From Helicobacteraceae bacterium (GTDB lineage Bacteria > Campylobacterota > Campylobacteria > Campylobacterales > Sulfurimonadaceae), in contig DAOWOG010000116.1 in assembly GCA_030642185.1 (NCBI GenBank), positions 1 through 5,469 of the forward strand: a stretch of 5,469 nucleotides of DNA, read 5' to 3'. A program made the position numbers and the translations under genes. The notes below the pieces were generated by a model. It did no database searches, was not told the origin of the DNA, and saw only the letters and a program-made list of their open reading frames with translations. This document shows, piece by piece, positions 1 through 5,469 of the stretch. How positions within the stretch are numbered: the first letter of the stretch is position 1; each line of letters opens with the position of its first letter.

Positions 1-2091
1 ATCCTTAAAATAAACACCGGAAAAGTCAACATTATCGAGCGTGCTGTCTTTGAAAGAGATATCATTGAATGAAGCAACACCAGAGAAATCATAGCCGGTC
101 AAATCATCAGCAAACATACATTGAGTAAAACGTATTCCGCTAAACACGGCACTGTTCAGATCCTTGGCAGTCCTAAAGTCGATGCTGCTCAGATTTGAAT
201 CATTAAAACGAGTAGCGTCCAGTTGCGTCCCGTCCAGAACAAGCCCATCCAGCGCCAAACCTGTAAAATCCGCACCATCCAATATGGCTTGTGTAAAATC
301 CGCATAGTCTACATCTGCATGCCTGAAGTTTGCTTGCGTAAGATCCAGTCCTTTAAAGCTCGCGCCATAAAACTCCATCCACCTAAAATCAGTGCCTTTA
401 AAATCCATCGCTTCAAAGACGACGTTTCTCAAACTTGCCCGGTTAAAACGGTAACGGCTAAAGCCACTGACATTGTTAAAATGGGCACCGTTGAGCGATG
501 CATAGACAAACTCCGCACCGGAGATATTGCAGTCAGAAATACTCGCACCACCAAGATTTGCATGGGAAAGCTGCGTATCTTTGAAGATCGTCTGATTAAA
601 TGTCACATCGATAAAATTACACTCTGTACAGTTGACATCGCTCAAATCATAACCTGTAAAATCAAGTCCTTCAAAAATAGCATACGTGATATCGGCACCG
701 CTCTTTTTTAGCTTGTCAAACGTCGATTTGTTAAAATCTACAGTCTGATTGAAATAGACAAAATTCATATCGGTGACGCAACCACTACCTGAGCTCAGAT
801 CAACATTGTTCAGGTCTATACCGCTGATATCGGTACTATGCATATTTGCGCAACCCAGTTTTGTATTGATCATATCTTTACCCGAGAGATCGGCACCACT
901 CAGGTTGCTAAAGCGCAGGTCAGCTTCGGTCATCTCATTACTGCTTCCGCTGAAATCGGCACCACTCAGGTCAGTTTTATTGAGATTGATGCCGTTAAGA
1001 TCCATCTTGCCACTATCAGGGAATATCACCCCCTGCATCGATGCTTTTTTAAATAGGCTAAGGTTGCTTTTTTTGTCACCGATGGAGGCTGTGGAGAAGT
1101 TGATGTGATCGAGTTTTGAGGTGTCCTCATAGTAGGCGATATCATCATAGACGATCGTATCGATACCAAACTGCGTCAGGTTAAACTCGTGGCCGCTTCC
1201 GTAGCGTTCGATGTAAAACTCCTTGATGATCCTTGAAGCATCCGTCTGGTTCTGATCATTGCTTAAAAAGAGAAAGTCCCAGATATTTGAAAGGGATGCC
1301 GCATCAAATGCTGCATAGCTGTAATCGCCCGAGAGTATTCCGGCATTAAAACGGACACTGTCGAAGGTGCAGGATGTGAAGTCATTTTTTGCACCGAAAA
1401 CACCGTCGGTATCAGCACTGCAGCTGTCGCCGGAACAGCTGTCACCGAAACTACCGCCGCTGAAATTGCTGCTGCCAAAATCTGCCTGGATAATCACACC
1501 GTTTGTCCAGGTCGTACCGCTGAAATCATGCTCTTTAAAATCCATTTTCGTTGTCGGTTTGTCCAGGTCTGGCGAGAGAAAAAAGTCGCTGAAAGTACAG
1601 TTCGTACAACCTCCGGACTGTGCGATAAGATCGATACAGCTATTTACGTTGGAGCATGTCTGGCTATCGGCGGTTTGGTTGTAGGTGAACAGATTGCTGC
1701 TTGGCAGAGTACCCAGTTTGACCGTATAGGTGCCGGGTTCCAGATCAACATTTTGGCACCCCTGTGTATCCAAATAGTGCAGGCGCTCATTGCCCTCACT
1801 GTCAACAATCTGCAGCGAGACTTCTTCAGAGTGTGCCCTATGACAAGCGTGAATCTCACTCTGCTTCTCTATCTTGTAGGTAATGGTGTATTCAGTGACA
1901 CCTGTAGCGTTTTTTTCAAAAATAAGTACCGGCTGATGGACATGCATGTTGATCGTCGTCGTGGCAAGGTCCCTCTCGAAAAGAAGTTTGGCATACCTAA
2001 AAGACTGGCTGTTGCTACTACTGCTGCCGCAGCCGATCATAAAGATCAGCACTGCAGAAATTATGAAAAGTGTCAGGGAGAGTGTTTTCAT
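1..2091 (-). CDS. Gene A: pentapeptide-repeat lipoprotein, 3' end outside the window
   Basis: I read this frame codon by codon from 2091 to position 1 and found no stop, so 697 residues are visible and the C-terminus lies off the left edge. The ATG at 2089-2091 is preceded by AAAGGAG six bases away. Residues 1-21 form a lipoprotein signal peptide (MKTLS, a hydrophobic stretch, then MIGC with C21), followed by a Ser-rich linker (residues 22-30). Residues 33-183 are beta-rich, without pentapeptides, and carry Cys83, 112, 146, 152, 162 and 165. Pentapeptide-like coils follow, broken by a non-repeat insertion at about 267-328. From about 365 to the edge the protein is nearly continuous A(D/N)(L/F)xx repeat. 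It is a full-length paralogue of gene B, about 80% identical up to C414 and much more diverged beyond. By family knowledge the repeats fold as a right-handed quadrilateral beta-helix. Export and lipid anchoring are inferred from the signal peptide; function is unknown. Confidence 0.93.
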   Translation of the reverse strand, partial: MKTLSLTLFIISAVLIFMIGCGSSSSNSQSFRYAKLLFERDLATTTINMHVHQPVLIFEKNATGVTEYTITYKIEKQSEIHACHRAHSEEVSLQIVDSEGNERLHYLDTQGCQNVDLEPGTYTVKLGTLPSSNLFTYNQTADSQTCSNVNSCIDLIAQSGGCTNCTFSDFFLSPDLDKPTTKMDFKEHDFSGTTWTNGVIIQADFGSSNFSGGSFGDSCSGDSCSADTDGVFGAKNDFTSCTFDSVRFNAGILSGDYSYAAFDAASLSNIWDFLFLSNDQNQTDASRIIKEFYIERYGSGHEFNLTQFGIDTIVYDDIAYYEDTSKLDHINFSTASIGDKKSNLSLFKKASMQGVIFPDSGKMDLNGINLNKTDLSGADFSGSSNEMTEADLRFSNLSGADLSGKDMINTKLGCANMHSTDISGIDLNNVDLSSGSGCVTDMNFVYFNQTVDFNKSTFDKLKKSGADITYAIFEGLDFTGYDLSDVNCTECNFIDVTFNQTIFKDTQLSHANLGGASISDCNISGAEFVYASLNGAHFNNVSGFSRYRFNRASLRNVVFEAMDFKGTDFRWMEFYGASFKGLDLTQANFRHADVDYADFTQAILDGADFTGLALDGLVLDGTQLDATRFNDSNLSSIDFRTAKDLNSAVFSGIRFTQCMFADDLTGYDFSGVASFNDISFKDSTLDNVDFSGVYFKD
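850..2091 (-). repeat. Gene A copy of a ~1.24 kb duplicated 5' segment
   Basis: The first 414 codons of gene A match the first 411 codons of gene B (3277-4509) at roughly 80% protein identity by eye, with matching indels and many long identical or near-identical DNA runs, for example around 1391-1417 and 1245-1281. The offset between copies drifts from 2418 to 2427 bases because of small in-frame indels. It is a direct, same-strand duplication that spans signal peptide, N-terminal domain, insertion and first coils. Confidence 0.88.
2029..2091 (-). other. Lipoprotein signal peptide of gene A
   Basis: Residues 1-21 comprise a short N-terminus with one Lys, a hydrophobic core (residues 6-19) and the lipobox M18-I19-G20-C21. 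Met at -3 is less usual than Leu, but Gly at -1 and the invariant Cys fit signal peptidase II cleavage. The residue after Cys is Gly, not Asp, so by the enterobacterial +2 rule inner-membrane retention is not predicted. That rule may not hold in this organism. Confidence 0.82.
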
Positions 2092-2097
2092 GGTTAA

Positions 2098-2104
2098 CTC
2101 CTTT
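2098..2104 (-). promoter_or_regulatory. Ribosome binding site of gene A
   Basis: AAAGGAG on the minus strand lies six bases upstream of the ATG at 2091, a near-ideal Shine-Dalgarno match. It fixes the start and lies within the 39-base gap after the gene B stop codon, which supports translation from a shared transcript. Confidence 0.85.
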
Positions 2105-2130
2105 GCATGAGATATCTTAACGAACTTAGT

Positions 2131-4509
2131 TTACCAACATTCTAATTTACTACAGTCATCACTCAGCTCTCCAAGTGCACATTCCCTGCCTTGCCAGGTT
2201 GTACCAAATATTTTGACATATTTGCACTGCATGCCCTCATAGTCTCCATAATTGAAAACTGCACCGGTAAAATCAGCATTATTGATGTTTGCATAACTCA
2301 GATCTGCACCATCAAGCTTTGCAAAAACAAATGCAGTCCGGTCATCATCACTGGAAGTGCTGCAATCTGCATGGCGCATATTGGCATTTTTTAAATTGGC
2401 GAGGCTGAAACTGGTATGTGCGCACTTGATGTATGAAAAATCCATACCGGCCAATGTCATGGCAGCAAAATTCACTCCGCTAACGTCGGCTCCCCTGAAA
2501 GTTGTTTCACTCGTAAAAATGGCAAACTCCATATTTTTGGTGTATCGAAGATCACTACCGGACAGATCGCTATTTTCAAGTGAGGTAAGCTTAAAATCGG
2601 CATACTGAAAATTAATCCCGGACAGATTCATATCGCTTAAGTTGGCATCTCTTAAAATAACCTCGGTAAGCGTTGCATTATCCAGATTGGTGTTTTGTGA
2701 AAACACGGCACCGGAAAAGTTGGCGTTTTCAAGGTTGGCGTGTTCAAAAATCGCACTACTGAGATCATGCCCGGAAAAATCGGCACCCGATAGTTGAAGC
2801 CAATGAAAATCGGTATGGCTTAGATCCATATTTAAAAAAGAGGTTTGCGAACAGTTCGCTCTGTCGAGATGGTAGATGTTCCAGCCTGCTACGCCATCGA
2901 ACTTGGCTCCTTTTAGCGAAGTATTGGGAAGAAGCAGTGCGTTGATATTCAGGTTTTTAAATGTTGCGCCTTCCAGATCTGCACTACCAAAATCAGTATG
3001 GCTGAAAATTGCCCGATCAAACATTGCATTCTTGAAAATACATGATTTGCAGCTAAAGTCGGTAAGGTCAGTCCCGGTAAAGGTTAATCCTGAAAAGTCA
3101 ACCTTACTTAAATCAAAATACTTGAGGAGGTTTTGAAAAGTGGTATTGTTAAAATTAATATTGGGGCCGATTATGATTCCATCTGCTTCAATAACGCATT
3201 CTTTTTCTTTTATTGACGAATAATCAAGATTATTGATATCAACGTTGCTGAGATCAGTTCCGTTCATCTTTGTATTACAACCTAATTTTGCATTGACAAG
3301 ATCTTTTCCTGAGAAATCGACATCGGTCAGGTCGGCATAGCGCAGATCCGCCTCAGCCATCTCGCTGCCTGTACTACTGAAGTCGACACCAGTCAGGTCA
3401 GTTTTATAGAGATTGATACCATTCAAATCCATCTTCCCTTTTGAAGGGAATGTCACACCCTGCATTGATGCATTTTCAAATAGGCTAAGGTTACTTTTGT
3501 CGTCACCGACAGAGGCTGTAGAAAAGTCGATATGATCGAGAACCGAGGTATCTTCATAATAATTCACACCGCCGCTTTTGATCGTATCAATCCCAAACTG
3601 GGTCAGGTTGAACTCGTGGCCGCTTCCGTAACGTTCACTATAGAACTCCTTGATGATCTTTGAAGCATCTGTCTGGTTCTGATCACTGCTTAAAAAGAGA
3701 AAGTCCCATATATTGGAAAGTGAAGCATCACTAAACGTTGAATGGCTGTAATCTCCGGAGAGCTTTCCGGCATTAAAACGTGTACTATTAAATTTACAGG
3801 ATGAAAAACTGTTTTTCGCACCGAAAACACCGTCGGTATCAGCAGTACAGCTGTCGCCATTGCAGCTGTCGCCAAATATACCGCCACTAAAATCACTGCC
3901 GTTGAAATCTACCTGGATGATAACGCCGTTGGTCCAGGATGTACCGCTGAAGTCATGGTTTGTAAAATCCATTTTCGTTGTAGGTTTATCCAGGTCGGGA
4001 GAGAGAAAAAAGTGGCTGAAGGTACAGTTCGTGCAACCACCGGACTGATTGATGAGATCGATACAGCTGTTGACGTTGGAACAGGTTTTGCTATCGGCAG
4101 TTTTGTTATAGACGAACAGGTTGCTGCTGGGCAGTGTACCCAATTTTACGGTATAGGTGCCGGGCTCCAGGTCGATGTTGCGGCACCCCTCTGTGTCCGA
4201 ATAGTTCAGGCGTTCATTGCCCTCGCTGTCAATGATCTGCAGTGAAACAACTTTGGAGTGCGCTTTGTGGCAGGCGTGAATCTCACTCTGCTCCTCTATC
4301 TTGTAGGTAATGTTGTAATCGGCACTCTCCATGGAGTCTTTTTTGAAGATCAGTACCGGTTGATGAATATTCATATTAACCGTTGTCGTTGCAAGGTCTC
4401 TCTCAAAAAGAAGTTTGCCATACTTAGCAGAGTTATCGCTTCCGCCACAGCCGATCAGTAGTATCAATGCGGCGAGAGCGGTTAGTATCGTCAGTCGAAA
4501 TGATTTCAT
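2131..4509 (-). CDS. Gene B: complete 792-residue pentapeptide-repeat lipoprotein
   Basis: I chose the ATG at 4509 because TGGAGT lies seven bases upstream and the protein then begins with a standard lipoprotein signal peptide (LLIGC, C21). An in-frame ATG at 4554 has no ribosome binding site. Residues 30-180 are beta-rich, non-repetitive, with Cys80, 109, 143, 149, 159 and 162 and a phrase (LEPGTYTVKL) typical of extracellular beta-sandwich domains. Residues 181-262 are pentapeptide-like with a Cys/Asp loop at 216-227. Residues 264-325 interrupt the pattern. Residues 326-760 are mostly A(D/N)(L/F)xx repeats with CxxC at 487-490 and the stacked pair C696/C716. The last 32 residues are a tail with C762, C777, C786 and C791. 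The gene starts 47 bases after gene C and ends 39 bases before gene A. Predicted location is periplasmic or outer membrane, lipid-anchored; no enzymatic motif is visible and the role is unknown. It is far longer than the ~200-residue Qnr/MfpA group. Confidence 0.96.
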   Translation of the reverse strand: MKSFRLTILTALAALILLIGCGGSDNSAKYGKLLFERDLATTTVNMNIHQPVLIFKKDSMESADYNITYKIEEQSEIHACHKAHSKVVSLQIIDSEGNERLNYSDTEGCRNIDLEPGTYTVKLGTLPSSNLFVYNKTADSKTCSNVNSCIDLINQSGGCTNCTFSHFFLSPDLDKPTTKMDFTNHDFSGTSWTNGVIIQVDFNGSDFSGGIFGDSCNGDSCTADTDGVFGAKNSFSSCKFNSTRFNAGKLSGDYSHSTFSDASLSNIWDFLFLSSDQNQTDASKIIKEFYSERYGSGHEFNLTQFGIDTIKSGGVNYYEDTSVLDHIDFSTASVGDDKSNLSLFENASMQGVTFPSKGKMDLNGINLYKTDLTGVDFSSTGSEMAEADLRYADLTDVDFSGKDLVNAKLGCNTKMNGTDLSNVDINNLDYSSIKEKECVIEADGIIIGPNINFNNTTFQNLLKYFDLSKVDFSGLTFTGTDLTDFSCKSCIFKNAMFDRAIFSHTDFGSADLEGATFKNLNINALLLPNTSLKGAKFDGVAGWNIYHLDRANCSQTSFLNMDLSHTDFHWLQLSGADFSGHDLSSAIFEHANLENANFSGAVFSQNTNLDNATLTEVILRDANLSDMNLSGINFQYADFKLTSLENSDLSGSDLRYTKNMEFAIFTSETTFRGADVSGVNFAAMTLAGMDFSYIKCAHTSFSLANLKNANMRHADCSTSSDDDRTAFVFAKLDGADLSYANINNADFTGAVFNYGDYEGMQCKYVKIFGTTWQGRECALGELSDDCSKLECW
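2362..2625 (-). repeat. Gene B copy of the 87-residue pentapeptide module
   Basis: Residues 629-716 of gene B align with the gene C units: the same FQYADF/FRYAEF and SGSDL/GGSDF phrases, the same six-residue step before ETTF, and C696 and C716 in register with C83/C103 and C170/C190 of gene C. The first Cys of the gene C unit is Leu629 here, and one single-residue bulge is shifted. Only one copy is evident in gene B. Confidence 0.75.
3277..4509 (-). repeat. Gene B copy of the ~1.24 kb duplicated 5' segment
   Basis: This is the partner of 850-2091. Similarity is strong from the start codon to the shared KLGC phrase (C411 here, C414 in gene A). Beyond that point the two genes align only through the pentapeptide pattern and scattered identities such as GTDFRW/HTDFHW. 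The DNA-level match over the segment points to recent duplication or continuing exchange. Confidence 0.88.
4447..4509 (-). other. Lipoprotein signal peptide of gene B
   Basis: Residues 1-21 have Lys2 and Arg5, a Leu/Ala-rich hydrophobic core and the canonical lipobox L18-I19-G20-C21, with mature residues CGGSDNS. This is a clear type II (lipoprotein) export signal. Gly follows the Cys, so there is no Asp-type inner-membrane retention signal. Confidence 0.92.
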
Positions 4510-4515
4510 GTCAAA

Positions 4516-4521
4516 ACTCCA
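4516..4521 (-). promoter_or_regulatory. Ribosome binding site of gene B
   Basis: TGGAGT on the minus strand has its GGAG core at 4517-4520, seven bases before the ATG at 4509. It decides between that ATG and the in-frame ATG at 4554, which lacks any purine-rich motif upstream. Using 4509 places the lipoprotein signal right at the N-terminus. Confidence 0.8.
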
Positions 4522-4556
4522 TTTTGTTCTCTTCACCCGGAAGAATTTTTTCATTG

Positions 4557-5469
4557 CTAGTATGGATCATCATAGCAATAAAGATCACAACTTTGACCAA
4601 TTGATGCATGTTCATATCCAGCACATGTATAACATGAATCCATATAATGGGGCCACAATGTATTCAGATCGACCTTGGCATAGCTGCAATCGGCGAGCAC
4701 CCTCTGAACTTCTTTTCCATAAGTACCGCGTAAATCGGCATGCCGCAAACTTGATCTGTTCAGTTGCGCATAGCTCAGATCCGCCTTCTGAAGATTGGCA
4801 TATTCCATAGTCAAATAGGACAATTCTGCATGGCTCAGATTTGCCTCATAAAGATTGGCATAGTTGAAACTTGTCTTTAGCGACGTATCTCCGTTAAAAC
4901 AATCTGCATGGTTCATATCGGCATGGCTCAAATCTGCGGCACTGAAATTCGTTCCCGCACAACTGATGTATGGAAATACCATATGACTTAAATTCCTGTC
5001 AGAAAAATCCACTCCATTGAAGTTGGCACTCTTGAATGCGGTCTCCCGGGTAAATGTGGCATCCTGGATGTTGCTCTCCCTAAAGTCGGTGCCGTTGAGA
5101 TCAGCACTGGTTAGATCGGTATTTCCGTCAAATTTTGCACCGTTAAAATTGGCATCCAGGCACTCGGCATTCGTAAAATTGGTACCCAGCAGGCTTGCTT
5201 CGGAAAAATCGGCACTGACACAATACACATCGGAAAAATCCATGCCGTTCAAATTAGTCCGCGCAAAATCCATATCAGGAAGAAAAGCGCCCCTGAACGT
5301 CGTTTCGCTGTCCAACTTGGCAACCTTGAGATTAGTTGCATAAAAATCGGAGCCACCAAGATCAGCACCGGTAAAATCGGTATTTTCATCAAATTCCGCA
5401 TAGCGAAAATAGGCATTTTTGCAGTTGGTATTTGTAAAATCGGCGCCATGCAGGCTTGATGAATAAAAA
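4557..5469 (-). CDS. Gene C: pentapeptide-repeat protein, 5' end outside the window
   Basis: The frame is open from the right edge to the TAG at 4557-4559, giving 303 visible C-terminal residues; the true start is off the window. A TTG at 5315 lies in mid-repeat and is not a credible start. Visible residues 1-250 are continuous A(D/N)(L/F)xx repeats. Residues 16-102 and 103-189 are gapless copies of one 87-residue super-repeat, about 39% identical by my count. Cys83/103 and Cys170/190 form two pairs spaced exactly 20 residues, one beta-helix coil. The tail from 251 leaves the repeat pattern and carries C261, C279, C282, C294 and C298. The pentapeptide region matches the C-terminal third of gene B (shared ETTFRGA and HADC phrases), so it is a third family member. 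An upstream lipoprotein signal like those of A and B is inferred, not seen. It ends 47 bases before gene B and probably shares its transcript. Confidence 0.94.
   Translation of the reverse strand, partial: FYSSSLHGADFTNTNCKNAYFRYAEFDENTDFTGADLGGSDFYATNLKVAKLDSETTFRGAFLPDMDFARTNLNGMDFSDVYCVSADFSEASLLGTNFTNAECLDANFNGAKFDGNTDLTSADLNGTDFRESNIQDATFTRETAFKSANFNGVDFSDRNLSHMVFPYISCAGTNFSAADLSHADMNHADCFNGDTSLKTSFNYANLYEANLSHAELSYLTMEYANLQKADLSYAQLNRSSLRHADLRGTYGKEVQRVLADCSYAKVDLNTLWPHYMDSCYTCAGYEHASIGQSCDLYCYDDPY
4902..5423 (-). repeat. Two tandem 261-base (87-residue) super-repeats inside gene C
   Basis: Unit 1 is 5163-5423 and unit 2 is 4902-5162, each 87 codons and beginning with Cys. They align without gaps and share 34 of 87 residues by my count, including the aligned phrases F-D-x-N-T-D and E-T-x-F, Met at 76/163, and Cys at 16/103, 83/170 and 103/190. 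Each unit is 17 pentapeptides plus two single-residue insertions (F113 to L119 and F139 to F145 in the second unit). A degenerate third unit may begin at C190. Confidence 0.85.

Noticed and set aside
223..711. Plus-strand open frame of 162 codons, plus several others on the plus strand (for example 773-1108, 1528-2097, 3955-4245)
   Set aside because: They lie antisense to genes A and B, lack convincing ribosome binding sites, and are explained by the 15-base periodicity and codon use of the pentapeptide genes. Similar shadows appear at equivalent places in both paralogues.
2200..3140. Short direct repeats about 15 bases apart (aaatcggca-like), reminiscent of a repeat array
   Set aside because: They are the coding footprint of A-D-F/A-N-L pentapeptides on the opposite strand. 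They are degenerate, have no constant repeat with unique spacers, and so are not a CRISPR or iteron array.
2131..4509. Qnr/MfpA-type gyrase-protecting or topoisomerase-mimic protein
   Set aside because: The repeat class matches, but the lipoprotein signal, length of 792 residues and many Cys point outside the cytoplasm, where gyrase is not available.
4510..4554. Upstream ATG at 4554 as the start of gene B, adding 15 residues
   Set aside because: There is no Shine-Dalgarno sequence before it, it begins two bases after the gene C stop, and it would bury the lipoprotein signal behind a charged extension. The ATG at 4509 has a good site and matches the gene A start.
4535..4556. Possible hairpin and terminator between genes C and B
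   Set aside because: The CTTC/GAAG stem is only four base pairs, and no T-run follows it on the minus strand, the direction of transcription.
5313..5315. TTG at 5315 as the start of gene C
   Set aside because: The frame stays open to the right edge with continuous pentapeptide repeats, so this is an internal Leu codon in the middle of a super-repeat.

Overview
The window is almost fully coding on the minus strand. It holds three consecutive, same-direction genes for large pentapeptide-repeat proteins, named here in transcription order. Gene C enters at the right edge without its 5' end (complement of 4557-5469). Gene B is complete (complement of 2131-4509). Gene A runs off the left edge without its 3' end (complement of 1-2091). 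The gaps are only 47 and 39 bases, each with a Shine-Dalgarno sequence and no convincing terminator, so the three probably form one operon whose promoter lies to the right of the window. No RNA genes, mobile elements, CRISPR arrays or other gene families were seen.

Genes A and B are paralogues along their whole visible length. Each starts with a lipoprotein signal peptide (acylated Cys at residue 21). Next comes a beta-rich, Cys-containing domain of about 150 residues with no pentapeptides, then a first set of pentapeptide coils, a conserved insertion of about 60 residues that breaks the pentapeptide pattern, and finally a long A(D/N)(L/F)xx repeat tract. By eye the first ~411-414 residues are roughly 80% identical, with long identical DNA runs. 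Downstream of that the proteins still align but are far more diverged. The visible part of gene C is all pentapeptide repeat plus a Cys-rich tail. It contains two gapless copies of an 87-residue super-repeat that occurs once in the C-terminal third of gene B.

The family fold is established: pentapeptide repeats form a right-handed quadrilateral beta-helix with 20 residues per coil. The inference from this sequence is that these are exported, lipid-anchored, disulfide-rich rods, unlike the familiar cytosolic gyrase-protecting pentapeptide proteins (Qnr, MfpA). The strongest structural signal is a recurrent pair of Cys exactly 20 residues apart at the inward-facing central position, which would stack on neighbouring coils.

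The organism is a Gram-negative-type bacterium that makes lipoproteins, with base composition in the low-to-mid 40s % GC judged from a few lines. A Campylobacterota (Sulfurovum/Sulfurimonas-like) origin is a guess only. The biological role cannot be read from the sequence.
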